Below, piece by piece: positions 33,996 to 42,126 of a stretch of DNA of 64,000 nt. The position numbers and the translations under genes were made by a program. The notes beneath the pieces are model-generated. The model had not been told where the DNA came from. It did not search any database and saw only the letters and a list, made by a program, of their open reading frames with translations. The DNA comes from Oscillospiraceae bacterium (lineage in GTDB: Bacteria > Bacillota > Clostridia > Oscillospirales > Oscillospiraceae), in NCBI GenBank assembly GCA_022846095.1, contig AP025583.1, positions 1,178,001-1,242,000 on the forward strand, read 5' to 3'. The stretch's first letter is position 1. Every line of letters begins with the position of its first letter.

Positions 33996-34037
33996 GGCAA
34001 GTGTATAGACACTTGCCATTTTCGCGCCGCGAAAATG
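33996..34037. other. Two adjacent hairpins after the relaxase gene
   Basis: GGCAAGTGT/ACACTTGCC with a four-base loop (33996-34017), then CATTTTCGCG/CGCGAAAATG with a one-base centre (34017-34037), then palindrome copy 3. Together they probably end relaxase transcription. Confidence 0.55.
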
Positions 34038-34066
34038 CTTGTTGGGGTGCCCCCAGACCCGCTGGG

Positions 34067-34091
34067 ACTTCTGGCCAAACTGGCCAGAAGT
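34067..34091. repeat. Element-1 palindrome, copy 3 (perfect)
   Basis: ACTTCTGGCCA AAC TGGCCAGAAGT, 11 bp per arm without mismatch. Confidence 0.9.
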
Positions 34092-34127
34092 CCGGGCGCT
34101 GTGCGCCCTCTTATCTGCGGCCCGTCG

Positions 34128-35543
34128 CTATCGCTCCTGGGCCTTATTTTCACGCCCGGTCAGGCCGAGCAGATGATCCACGTTCCCCTTGACGGCCACC
34201 AACTCCCGCATTTCCCGCTGGGCCTCCCGGTATTCGGTATAGAGGGCCTTTTTCTTGTCGGCCAGCTCCCGGCGGGATTTTTTGAGCGCGTCCATCCTGG
34301 GGAGCTTGGCCCCGCCCAGGATGTCACTCATAGAAGCCTTGGCCGCCCGGTAGGTGGCAAGCTCCGCCCCATGCTCCGCCAGATACTTCTTGCTGTACCG
34401 GGCGGCCTTGTAGCCGTCGAACACGGGCCGGGTCTTGGCGTAGTCCACCACGGCGGCCATGAGATCGGCGGTCTTGGAGAGCTGGGCCTCGGTGGCCTGG
34501 AGCTCCCCGGCCAGGGCGTGGGCGCGTTCCACCGCCCCGGAGGTCTGCGCCTCCAGCGCGTCATAGTCGGTCAGGCCGTGCTCCATGAGGAACTGGAGGG
34601 CGGCGGCCATCTGCTTGAGGTTGTAGACCTTGGCCCACCGCTCATAGGCCGGGCCCTTGCCCTGGCGCATCCGCTCCTGGATGTCGATGACCAGATCGAC
34701 GCGCCGGGGGGCCGGGCGGGGCAGCTCCTTGGGCGCTTGCCGCAAGGGGGCCTTGCCGTCGATGACGGCCTGCACGTCCTCCAGGCCGTAGCCGTCCCCC
34801 AGGGTGGAGGCACGGAGGCGGGTGGCCCGATCCTGGCCGGGGACGCGGAAGGAGATAGCCCCGCCCCGGCCATGCACCACCTGAGCGCCCGCCGCCTCCA
34901 CGCGCCGGAGAAAGGCGGCAAGGTCGGCGGGGCGCTCAGCTAGGGCCGTGTCGATGGCCCAGCGGATCTGCTCCTTGAAGGAGGGCTGCCGCTCCCCGCC
35001 CAGCCACTGGCCGTAATGCTGATACTTGCCCTTGCTGTGGAGCTTGGGGCGCTCCACCACCGAAAGGGAGTGCTCCAGGCACACCCGGTCGGAGAGCCGC
35101 CGCAGGGCAAAGGTGGAGCCGATGAAGTTGCGGAACTTCCGGGAGCGGTCAGCGGCGGTGGAGTTGAAATAGATGTGATTGTGAATGTGCCCTTTGTCAA
35201 TATGGGTGCAGACAAAAAACTGATACTTGCCCTTTGTCCAGCGCATGGCGGTTTCATAACCGATCTTGTTGACCTGCTCCGCTGTCACCTCCCCCTCGGG
35301 GAAAGCCTGCCGGATTTGGTAGCACAGCGCCCCCTGCTCCGCCGCCCGGCCTGTTTCCGCTTGGTACTGGCTTTTCACCAGAAGGAACTCGGCGTGGGCG
35401 GTTTCCGGTTCGCAGAGGTAGGAGGACACGGCACCCAGCTTTTCCGGGTTTAGTCCATAGTCGAAACGGTCTTTCATGGATTGCAGGGCCGTCCGCTTGG
35501 CGGCCCGCTTGTGGGGCTTGATGTAGGTCGTGGCCGTGCGCAT
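34128..35543 (-). CDS. Relaxase / mobilization nuclease of element 1
   Basis: A 471-residue VirD2/MobP-like relaxase that would nick oriT and pilot the strand to the recipient. The catalytic region shows the histidine triad FFVCTHIDKGHIHNHIYFNS, and an upstream tyrosine (Y in ALCYQIRQAFPEGEVT or nearby) may be catalytic. The C-terminal half is a long helical region. The ATG at 35543 directly abuts GGAGGG, too close for normal initiation. Relatives I know begin MATTYI, and the equivalent codon here is ACG two codons in, seven bases after AGGAGG. Either start changes the product by only two residues. MobC is encoded upstream, beyond the AT-rich insert. Confidence 0.87.
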   Translation of the reverse strand: MRTATTYIKPHKRAAKRTALQSMKDRFDYGLNPEKLGAVSSYLCEPETAHAEFLLVKSQYQAETGRAAEQGALCYQIRQAFPEGEVTAEQVNKIGYETAMRWTKGKYQFFVCTHIDKGHIHNHIYFNSTAADRSRKFRNFIGSTFALRRLSDRVCLEHSLSVVERPKLHSKGKYQHYGQWLGGERQPSFKEQIRWAIDTALAERPADLAAFLRRVEAAGAQVVHGRGGAISFRVPGQDRATRLRASTLGDGYGLEDVQAVIDGKAPLRQAPKELPRPAPRRVDLVIDIQERMRQGKGPAYERWAKVYNLKQMAAALQFLMEHGLTDYDALEAQTSGAVERAHALAGELQATEAQLSKTADLMAAVVDYAKTRPVFDGYKAARYSKKYLAEHGAELATYRAAKASMSDILGGAKLPRMDALKKSRRELADKKKALYTEYREAQREMRELVAVKGNVDHLLGLTGRENKAQER

Positions 35544-35598
35544 CCCTCCTTTGCATACGAAAAGCGGCGGCTGAAAACAGCCGCCGCCCGTGGCCCGG

Positions 35599-35621
35599 CT
35601 TCTGGCCAGACCAGCCAAAAG
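35599..35621. repeat. Element-1 palindrome, copy 4 (degenerate)
   Basis: CTTCTGGCCA GAC CAGCCAAAAG; it forms the left flank of the AT-rich cargo. Confidence 0.65.
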
Positions 35622-35700
35622 AAATAGCGAATGTGTTGTTGGAGAAGATAAAACAATGTATAATAAAGATTAAAAGAATACTGTAAAGGGGGATTTTAAT

Positions 35701-36324
35701 ATGGATTGGGATGTTGTCTGGAAAATTGGCTTGTCAATAATCATAAGTTTTGGCGGCGCTGGAGCAATTATTGCAGGTACAACTAAATTTGCTTCTGAAA
35801 AAATCGCTAATCGGCTAGAGAAAAAATATGAGCTTAAGTTGAGCAAAGAGTTAGAGAGCTTTAAGAATAAGTTGGAAGGTAAATCTTATATCAGTAAGAC
35901 GAGGTTTGATACAGAGTTCCAACTGTACCGCGAATTGACAAAAGCAACTGTGAATATGGTAAAGGAAGTTATCCTACTTTTCCCACACTTTACAAGGGAT
36001 TGCAGGAATGATTATAATACATATAAAGCAAAATACGACTTGGCTCTTGAAAAAGCAGTTATTGCGCAGGATACACTGGCAGCGAGCTCGGCCTTCATAT
36101 CCTCGGATATCTACAACGCTTTTAATGATATTGAGAAGAAGTGCAAAATTCAGTTGGGTGACTATGTTGATTTTCGGTTGCGCCCCGACCATGAAGATTA
36201 TTGTAGGGAATGTAAAGAGGAATATAAAGCTACATGGCGACGGTCAACCGAAATCGAAGGTGACCTAAATGTTGTGTTGCAAAGACTAAGAGAATATCTT
36301 GCAACTTTAGATATAATAGATTAA
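35701..36324 (+). CDS. Membrane-anchored coiled-coil protein (AT-rich cargo)
   Basis: A 207-residue protein on the strand opposite to the transfer genes. One N-terminal membrane segment (WKIGLSIIISFGGAGAIIAG) is followed by a charged helical or coiled-coil region (ASEKIANRLEKKYELKLSKELESFKNKLEGKSYISKTRFDTEFQLY, discontinuous motif only) and a helical C-terminus. Proteins with an SKTRFDTEF segment after a membrane anchor recur in mobile islands, but I know of no function. It is much richer in AT than the backbone and is flanked by palindrome copies 4 and 5. Confidence 0.7.
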   Translation: MDWDVVWKIGLSIIISFGGAGAIIAGTTKFASEKIANRLEKKYELKLSKELESFKNKLEGKSYISKTRFDTEFQLYRELTKATVNMVKEVILLFPHFTRDCRNDYNTYKAKYDLALEKAVIAQDTLAASSAFISSDIYNAFNDIEKKCKIQLGDYVDFRLRPDHEDYCRECKEEYKATWRRSTEIEGDLNVVLQRLREYLATLDIID

Positions 36325-36605
36325 AAACAGTTAATTACAGTCGCTTTCTTAGTGCTGACACTTTTGGCCAGTTGGGCTAGAAGTGTCAGCCAGTAATAAA
36401 ACTCCACAGGGAGCAGTTGAGATCGTGAGGGCCAGACCAAAGGGGGCGGCGACAGGTCAATATCATTCGCATTTAAATACCTCATATATCCTGCATATGT
36501 CTCTTGTTTCTCTGCTGAAAATCAAGCACAATGATGTTATCAGCGATAGTGCTTGCACTAATATAAAGCGGCATAATACACTTAATAATGCGAGGTGATT
36601 GTTTT
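36325..36605. other. Gap between the two AT-rich cargo genes
   Basis: It holds palindrome copy 5 and, at about 36398-36465, a short GC-richer stretch (reading GAVEIVRARPKGAATG) that looks like a leftover of element backbone. No complete gene is seen. Confidence 0.5.
36354..36390. repeat. Element-1 palindrome, copy 5 (degenerate core, extended arms)
   Basis: The core TTTTGGCCA GTT GGGCTAGAA has mismatches, but outer arms GCTGACACTT and AAGTGTCAGC extend the stem, giving a hairpin of about 37 bases between the cargo genes. Confidence 0.65.
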
Positions 36606-37904
36606 GTGAATAATACTGATACAATTATTTTTATGAGTGCATACGAAACAACCAAATATTCAAAGTCCAGACGGTTTTTTAGAAAATCATCTACCTTGAC
36701 TACTTTGATGGATAAACATCATTTTACCTATATTTTGAAGGATGATAAACTTATATCACCTAAGGGGACGTTGAAATTATGTGCAGAGTACGACTATATT
36801 CAGCAAAACACATCTTTTTCCTTTTCAACTGTTACTGAAAAAAGTGATATTGCGAGTTTTGAAGAAGTTATAAAGAAAACTGGTTCCTGTATAAAGCTGC
36901 TTCATGCTCAATCAGTTTTATCTGATCCTATGTATTTTAATATTGACTTTTTTATTTTTATGGAACAATTCCTGGTATATGTCGGGGATCACGTTTTTCA
37001 AATTGACCCAGTCATATTTTCATTAAACAGAGCATTAATGATTTCGTTTGAGGTTATAGATTTTAAAACAGGTACTCCTCTAAAAAAGGATAATGTCTTG
37101 GGGAAAATGGGAAACTATAATCTGTTATCTATTAATGGGTATCAATACTTCGGTGAAGAATTTGTAACGCCCTCCAACAGTAAAATATCTGAACTAATAT
37201 ATGATAATATTAGTAGTTTCTTCTATGAATTAACCGGAAAAAGGTTTGTACCAGAGAATTATTCTTTTATTCATAATACACTTGTATTATCAAATGATAT
37301 TATTGATGTAGCAGAATATTTTTGCAACTTGATAGGTACAAAAGAGATACCGTCTCCACTTGTGAATATTAGCACAACAGACAACTACCAGTACTATCCA
37401 CAAGATGGAGCCAGCGTTATCACAAAATATAATTCAAATAATGTTGATATTTCCTTATACAATGGAATTTTGTTAGAGTCTATTAAACTGTATATATATC
37501 TGACACAAATAATTAATTTAGAAATAACCTCAGACATTAACAAAGTAATGCGTAACAACCTGTATTTAGAGAACTTGTTCTTTGCTCCTCATGTTCCAAT
37601 AGAAACCCATAATTTACTCAGCTACATATATAAAACAAATTCCTTTCAGCACCACAAGGAAGCAACAAAGTTAAAAATCTCATATATGACCGCAGAGAAC
37701 GAGTCAAAGAAAAGTAGAAATGGTGTACTTCTCAATGTTTTACTATATATCGTTTCGCTGATAGGGGCGATTGGGACGCTTGATACATTGGAGTATAGGC
37801 TAAATATACCGTTCAATTATAGCTTTAGTGCAGTGATTTTGATCTTTTCAATATTCGGTATAATTTGGGGAATGACTGAGTGGCGCCGAAACAAGCGTTT
37901 TTAG
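36606..37904 (+). CDS. Unknown protein with two C-terminal membrane segments (AT-rich cargo)
   Basis: A protein of about 432 residues that I do not recognise. I start at GTG 36606, eight bases after GAGGTG; the ATG at 36588 is possible. The soluble part (about 370 residues) mixes strands and helices (FSFSTVTEKSDIASFEEVIKK, YFNIDFFIFMEQFLVYVGDHVFQID). The C-terminus has two close membrane segments (VLLNVLLYIVSLIGAIGTL and FSAVILIFSIFGIIWGM) and a basic tail, a layout seen in membrane effectors. Very AT-rich and opposite to the transfer operon, flanked by palindrome copies 5 and 6, it is foreign cargo of unknown role, possibly defensive. Confidence 0.68.
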   Translation: MNNTDTIIFMSAYETTKYSKSRRFFRKSSTLTTLMDKHHFTYILKDDKLISPKGTLKLCAEYDYIQQNTSFSFSTVTEKSDIASFEEVIKKTGSCIKLLHAQSVLSDPMYFNIDFFIFMEQFLVYVGDHVFQIDPVIFSLNRALMISFEVIDFKTGTPLKKDNVLGKMGNYNLLSINGYQYFGEEFVTPSNSKISELIYDNISSFFYELTGKRFVPENYSFIHNTLVLSNDIIDVAEYFCNLIGTKEIPSPLVNISTTDNYQYYPQDGASVITKYNSNNVDISLYNGILLESIKLYIYLTQIINLEITSDINKVMRNNLYLENLFFAPHVPIETHNLLSYIYKTNSFQHHKEATKLKISYMTAENESKKSRNGVLLNVLLYIVSLIGAIGTLDTLEYRLNIPFNYSFSAVILIFSIFGIIWGMTEWRRNKRF

Positions 37905-37923
37905 TTTGCAATGAGCTGTCCCC

Positions 37924-37947
37924 ACTTCTGGCCATGCTGGCCAGAAG
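37924..37947. repeat. Element-1 palindrome, copy 6
   Basis: ACTTCTGGCCA TGC TGGCCAGAAG; right flank of the AT-rich cargo. Confidence 0.88.
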
Positions 37948-37988
37948 CGCCGACAACCGGGGAGCGGCGCGGGGCCGCTCCCCGTGGG

Positions 37989-38333
37989 TCACAGCTTCAC
38001 GATGGCGGACAGCTTTTCCAACAGATCGGAGAGGGGGCCCCACAGGTCGGCATAGTCTTTTTGCAGGGCCTTGATCTCCTCCGGGTAAATGCCGCCGTAG
38101 GTGTTGGCCTGGATCGCCACCTGATTGAGATTGTTGGAGCACCGGCGCTGGAGCGAGACAAGCTCCTGCACGGGCGAGAGGTCAACATTGAGCACATAGC
38201 CGGTCAGGGCCATTTTGCGGATATAGGCGCTCAGGTTGCGGATGCCCGACTGGGCCATGCGCTCCCGGATGGCCTCCAGCTCGTCGGGCCGTACCCACAC
38301 ATAGATGGGCACGTCACGGACACGCTTTTTCAC
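37989..38333 (-). CDS. MobC-like relaxosome accessory protein
   Basis: A 114-residue protein that probably helps the relaxase open oriT. The N-terminal ribbon-helix-helix-like region reads VPIYVWVRPDELEAIRERMAQSGIRNLSAYIRKMALTGY, and the bacterial mobilisation domain shows LVSLQRRCSNNLNQVAIQANTYGGIYPEEIKAL. The start is a GTG overlapping the stop of the preceding small gene, behind GGAGG. Its relaxase lies about 2.4 kb downstream, separated by the AT-rich cargo, so the cargo split a mobC-relaxase unit. Confidence 0.87.
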   Translation of the reverse strand: MKKRVRDVPIYVWVRPDELEAIRERMAQSGIRNLSAYIRKMALTGYVLNVDLSPVQELVSLQRRCSNNLNQVAIQANTYGGIYPEEIKALQKDYADLWGPLSDLLEKLSAIVKL

Positions 38334-38500
38334 CGCTCCTCCCGCTCCCGGCTCCGGGTATGGCGGGGCGGCTCCTTCACCTTGTCCAGGTCCTTCTCCG
38401 GGGGCTGGGGCGGAAGGGGCAGGTTGTTGATCAGCCCGTCGATGTGGTCATAGTTCTGCTCCACGGACAGCTCCGCGTTTTTCAAAGGGTTATTTTCCAT
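38330..38500 (-). CDS. Small element protein
   Basis: A 56-residue protein (MENNPLKNAELSVEQNYDHI, then NNLPLPPQPPEKDLDKVKEP and a basic tail). The start follows GATAGGAGGCGCT. It sits tightly between two transfer-module genes, overlapping mobC by four bases. No function is known to me; it is probably unstructured. Confidence 0.65.
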   Translation of the reverse strand: MENNPLKNAELSVEQNYDHIDGLINNLPLPPQPPEKDLDKVKEPPRHTRSREREER

Positions 38501-38508
38501 AGCGCCTC

Positions 38509-39087
38509 CTATCTGTCGCCCCGGTCGGGGGCATCCTTTTTGGAGCCCGGCTGCCCCCGGTTCTCCTGGGCCAGCCGCCCGGCCTCTTTGAGCTGCTCCG
38601 CGATGGGCGGCTTGCGCATATCGGGATTATCCGAGGACGGCAGCAATTCGTAGAGCATCCATTCTCTTTTTGTCAGGGGCTTTGTGTAGGTCAGCTCCCC
38701 CCAGGCCCGAAACGCCTCGCCCTCTACCGGGCGGCGCTCGTCGTAGTTGACGACCTGATCCGGCTTGTTGTCGGATGATTGTGGGAACGTCCCCAAGTCA
38801 ACGGGCCGCTGGGTGGAATAATACTTATAAAGACCGGGGGCCTCGGTCTGCACGACTTTAACACCGAATTGCTGGATATAATTCTCCATACGATCATTGA
38901 AGTTAGCGGCGGCGATCTGTTCGGTGTTGAAGTAGCGGCCCCAGTAGTAATCCCGATAGCCCGACTCCTGCGTGAATTGCCATGTCACAAAGGGACTGGG
39001 GGCCCTGGGGTTCTCGCCCAGGGCAAAGCCCCGGCCATTATCAAAAAGTACGGCCCGCTTGATCTCATAACCTACATTTTTATCCAT
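38509..39087 (-). CDS. Element accessory protein, possibly DUF4316/YodL-like
   Basis: A 192-residue protein started at the ATG behind GAGGAGGATGCT. It opens NVGYEIKRAVLFDNGRGFALGENP, followed by PFVTWQFTQESGYRDYYWGRYF and a KPLTKREWMLYELLPSSDNPD C-terminal segment. Such proteins recur in clostridial Tn1549-like elements, and I assign the DUF4316/YodL label only tentatively. A role against host restriction is a guess. It is read between the VLP-type gene and the small gene upstream of mobC. Confidence 0.62.
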   Translation of the reverse strand: MDKNVGYEIKRAVLFDNGRGFALGENPRAPSPFVTWQFTQESGYRDYYWGRYFNTEQIAAANFNDRMENYIQQFGVKVVQTEAPGLYKYYSTQRPVDLGTFPQSSDNKPDQVVNYDERRPVEGEAFRAWGELTYTKPLTKREWMLYELLPSSDNPDMRKPPIAEQLKEAGRLAQENRGQPGSKKDAPDRGDR

Positions 39088-39202
39088 AGCATCCTCCTCA
39101 ATTTGTGGACAGTATCTGGCAAAACCGGGGCGGGCCGTGAAATCATAGGCCCGCCCTGTCAGTGCCCCTGGAAAGCCTTGATACAAGCGGATTTTCAGGG
39201 GC

Positions 39203-39571
39203 CTAATTGTCCACAGTCCGGCCCCTTGCTTTCCGCATGAAATCCCGCTTTTGCCTGCGCCGGGCGGCCTGGGCGCACCGCTGGGAGCAGTACGCCTGCC
39301 GCCCGTCCGGGGAGACGTGCCCGCCGCATATGGGGCAGGGCTTGAAATCAGGAGGCGGCCCCTCAGCAGTCAGGGCCGCCTCCAGCGCCGGATCGAGGGG
39401 GAGGACGGCCTCCCGAAAGTAGCGGCACAGCGCCCCGGTGTAGCATTTGCCCAGCATATAACATTCACAATCCAGGGGCAGGCAACCATAGCCCCGGTCA
39501 TAGTTGGCACACATGGAAGTCACCAGCTTTCGGATCGCCGCCTTTTCCTCGCGGGTCAGTTCCCGGCTCAT
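39203..39571 (-). CDS. Cysteine-rich VLP-domain protein
   Basis: A 122-residue protein with many cysteines: MCANYDRGYGCLPLDCECYMLGKCYTGALCRYF, then AVLPLDPALEAAL (the VLP motif), then a zinc-ribbon CPICGGHVSPDGRQAYCSQRC and a basic tail. It is a standard accessory of these conjugative elements with unknown function. Its start overlaps the stop of the DUF4366 gene. A paralogue is encoded at 53073-53438 in element 2. Confidence 0.82.
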   Translation of the reverse strand: MSRELTREEKAAIRKLVTSMCANYDRGYGCLPLDCECYMLGKCYTGALCRYFREAVLPLDPALEAALTAEGPPPDFKPCPICGGHVSPDGRQAYCSQRCAQAARRRQKRDFMRKARGRTVDN

Positions 39572-40227
39572 TCCGACTGCTCCCCGTCGCCGCCGCCTTC
39601 CTCGTCCCAGGGGTCGCCGTCCTCATAGGGATCGGGCACGTCGTAGTCCTCCTCCGGCTCTGGGGCTTTCTGGTGCTTGGGGCGGTAAATCTTGAAGTAC
39701 CACCCGGCCCCACCGCCGATCAGCACCACGGCCAGCCCCAGCAGGAGGGGAGCGGCGTTGCCCTTGGCCCCGGCCTCGGGCTCCGGCTCCGGGGACGGCT
39801 CAGGGTCAGGATCGGGCGCGGGTGTCGGTGCCGGGGCAAGGGTGCCTGGGAGCTCCTCCCCGGCGCTCTCCGCCAGGGCCGCGAGGTCGGCCAGGGTGAC
39901 GGCGTTCAGAAAGTACACATTTTCGCTTCCGCGTTGGCGGTCTATGACCAGATAAAAAATGGACTCGTCCGGGGTGATGATGGTGAAAAACTCCTTGCCC
40001 TCCTGGTCGGTGGCGTTATCCACCACCGTACCCGTGCCGGAGGGGGTGAAGGGCTTTTGCTCCGGCTCCGGGGAGGGGGCCGGGGCCGTTTCCGCAGGGT
40101 CGAGCCCCTCCCACAGATCAGCGCCCCCGGTGCCGCCCTCGTCAGAGTAGGCATAGGCCGGGACGGTGAAGCCGCAGAGCAGCAGAACAGCGCAGAGGGC
40201 CGCCGCGATCAGCCGCGCCTTTTTCAT
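39568..40227 (-). CDS. DUF4366 membrane protein of the transfer apparatus
   Basis: A 219-residue exported protein: signal peptide (KKARLIAAALCAVLLLCGFTVPAYA), a small domain (GTVVDNATDQEGKEFFTIITPDESIFYLVIDRQRG), a Pro/Glu-rich spacer, a membrane segment (APLLLGLAVVLIGGGAGWYF) and an acidic cytoplasmic tail. This is the DUF4366 layout found beside VirB4 and NlpC/P60 genes in ICEs. The start overlaps the DUF4315 stop (ATGA). Confidence 0.83.
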   Translation of the reverse strand: MKKARLIAAALCAVLLLCGFTVPAYAYSDEGGTGGADLWEGLDPAETAPAPSPEPEQKPFTPSGTGTVVDNATDQEGKEFFTIITPDESIFYLVIDRQRGSENVYFLNAVTLADLAALAESAGEELPGTLAPAPTPAPDPDPEPSPEPEPEAGAKGNAAPLLLGLAVVLIGGGAGWYFKIYRPKHQKAPEPEEDYDVPDPYEDGDPWDEEGGGDGEQSE

Positions 40228-40475
40228 TCCGCCGCCCCCTCTCCCGCAGGGGTGGACTTCTGGCCAGCCTGACCAGAAGTGCCCCGGAGCTTCTGGAGCA
40301 GGAGGGGCAGCTCGTCCAGGGGAACGCTCATGCCCCGCACGATGTCCACGATCTCCTCGTTTTCCGCCTCCCGGTGCTTCTGCTCCAATTCTTTCAGCCG
40401 GGCCTGGGCCTCGCTGATCTTGGCCTTGACTTTTTCCATCTCGGCCTGGATTTTCGCGCTTTTGCTTGTCGCCAT
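40224..40475 (-). CDS. DUF4315 coiled-coil protein
   Basis: An 83-residue helical protein (KSAKIQAEMEKVKAKISEAQ, ARLKELEQKHREAENEEIVD), typical of DUF4315 in transfer modules. The start follows GGAGGTTTTAC. Palindrome copy 7 lies inside the coding region and supplies the residues TSGQAGQKS near the C-terminus, so the tail after QKLRG differs from a plain family member. Confidence 0.82.
   Translation of the reverse strand: MATSKSAKIQAEMEKVKAKISEAQARLKELEQKHREAENEEIVDIVRGMSVPLDELPLLLQKLRGTSGQAGQKSTPAGEGAAE
40257..40279. repeat. Element-1 palindrome, copy 7 (inside DUF4315 gene)
   Basis: CTTCTGGCCA GCC TGACCAGAAG, in frame, encoding part of TSGQAGQK on the minus strand. Confidence 0.88.
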
Positions 40476-40488
40476 GTAAAACCTCCAA

Positions 40489-42126
40489 TCATGGTAAACG
40501 CCCGTAGGCGAAGAAATGAGCCTGCCAATAGCTGCTGTTCAGGTTGGAATATTGAATGGGGTCGCCACAGTGGAGCATGATCCCGTCGCCCACATAGATA
40601 CCACAGTGGGAACAGCCCGCCGTGTCATAGGTGCCCGTAAAAAATACCAGGTCGCCGGGCCGGGGGTTGGAAACGGGGGTGCAGATGTTGTATAGGCTGG
40701 TCGCCCCCAGGCGGCCCACGTCCCAGCCGCTGTGATTGATCACCCACGACACAAAGCCCGAGCAATCAAAGGACGTGCTGGGGCAGTAGCCGCCCCACAC
40801 ATAGGGATAGCCCAGGTACTTTTCCGCCTCGGTCAGAATGGCGGCAAACCGCTCGTCGGCCAGATACGCCTCCGGCACCTCGTACTTCGGGGGCGGGTTG
40901 GTGTACTTGTCCACATAGCCGGAGCCGGGGAACAGGTCGGGCCGGTTGCCCAGGGTCGCCATAAAGAGGGCGTACCGGGAGAGCTCCTCCTCGCCCATGA
41001 TGTAGATGGGCAGGTGGGACAGGTTTTCGTTGGAGAGGGTCACGGTGCAGATAAAATAGTCGTAGTACACCCGGTAGCTGTCGTGGTGGGTGTGGCCGTC
41101 CTCGTCCGTCCAGGTATCGGTTTCGATGTAGTAGCGCCGCTCTACCACCACGTCCTCGGTGAGCAGGTACTGGCGGTCAAAGAGCATTTGCAGGGTGCCC
41201 TGTACCTCGTCCACCGTCCAGGCCCCCTCATGGAGCGCGGAGAGAATGGAGATCAGCACATAGGAATCGTGCTCAATGTCGTCCAGATCGTAGTGGTACT
41301 CGTCATAGCTGTGGGTGCTTTCATAGGTGTCCAGGTAATTTTGGAGCTCGGCCTCCAATGAGCAATAGGCGGCCTCGGCCCCCAGCATATCCCCATCCTC
41401 GGCGGGGTAGGTGCTGGCGGCCACCGCGCCCACGGTGGCGTTGCCCAGGGACACGATCTGCGACATACAGGACTGCAGAATGAGCAGAAGCAGGACGCAG
41501 GCCACCAGGATCAGCGCCCCCACGGGATGCCGCTTGACGAAGCCCGCCACGGCCCGGCCCGTGGCGGCGGTGGTTTTCCCGGCGGCCTTGGCGCTCTGTT
41601 TCGCCGCCTCCCGCGCCTTTTTCTGATACTCCCGTTTCAGCTTGTGCTTGTACCACTGGCGGGAGAGGGCGTTTTTCATAGCCTCCGGGTGCTCCCGGGC
41701 CAGCTTGCGGGCCTGATAGTCGGCCTGGGCCTTAATATAGCTGGACTCGGCCCGGCGGGCGGCCCGCGCCGGATGGGTGCGCACAGCCTTTTTGACAAGC
41801 CGTGTTCCGCCACGCGCAGCGGCCTCGCCCACCAGCTCGGAGCGGTGGGCCCCCTCGGTGCCCACGTTCTCCTGCTCCACCTGAAAGAGCTTGCCGTGGA
41901 CATAGCCATGCACCCCGCGCCCCGCCGCCCGACCCACCCGTTTGACGGGGCCGGGGCGTTTGGGCGGCTTTTGGTTCGCCAGTTTTTCACGGGCCGCCCC
42001 CAGCTTCTCGCCGCGCTGTTCCATGCGGAGCTTGGACTTGTTCAGCCGTTCCTGGTTGCTCTCTTGGCGAAACTTCTGGCCACCCTGGCCAGAAGCGCCC
42101 CCGGCCTCATTCCTCTTTTCGTTCAT
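40489..42126 (-). CDS. NlpC/P60 cell-wall hydrolase of the conjugation machine (VirB1-like)
   Basis: A 545-residue protein. The long basic N-terminal region is cytoplasmic; one membrane segment follows (VGALILVACVLLLLILQSC, about residues 205-225). The extracellular C-terminus ends in an NlpC/P60 domain: catalytic Cys in FDCSGFVSW, His in SHCGIYVGDG, with YPYVWGGYCP before. It would open peptidoglycan for the mating channel. Palindrome copy 8 lies in frame near the N-terminus (GGASGQGGQKF). It overlaps the virB4 stop by 20 bases and follows GGAGGAG. Confidence 0.88.
   Translation of the reverse strand: MNEKRNEAGGASGQGGQKFRQESNQERLNKSKLRMEQRGEKLGAAREKLANQKPPKRPGPVKRVGRAAGRGVHGYVHGKLFQVEQENVGTEGAHRSELVGEAAARGGTRLVKKAVRTHPARAARRAESSYIKAQADYQARKLAREHPEAMKNALSRQWYKHKLKREYQKKAREAAKQSAKAAGKTTAATGRAVAGFVKRHPVGALILVACVLLLLILQSCMSQIVSLGNATVGAVAASTYPAEDGDMLGAEAAYCSLEAELQNYLDTYESTHSYDEYHYDLDDIEHDSYVLISILSALHEGAWTVDEVQGTLQMLFDRQYLLTEDVVVERRYYIETDTWTDEDGHTHHDSYRVYYDYFICTVTLSNENLSHLPIYIMGEEELSRYALFMATLGNRPDLFPGSGYVDKYTNPPPKYEVPEAYLADERFAAILTEAEKYLGYPYVWGGYCPSTSFDCSGFVSWVINHSGWDVGRLGATSLYNICTPVSNPRPGDLVFFTGTYDTAGCSHCGIYVGDGIMLHCGDPIQYSNLNSSYWQAHFFAYGRLP
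42073..42095. repeat. Element-1 palindrome, copy 8 (inside NlpC/P60 gene)
   Basis: CTTCTGGCCA CCC TGGCCAGAAG, in frame as SGQGGQK at residues 11-18. Confidence 0.88.

Noticed and set aside
33996-34091. CRISPR-like array of palindromes after the relaxase
   Set aside because: There are only three hairpins of different sequence and no regular spacers. No CRISPR array or cas gene was seen in the window.
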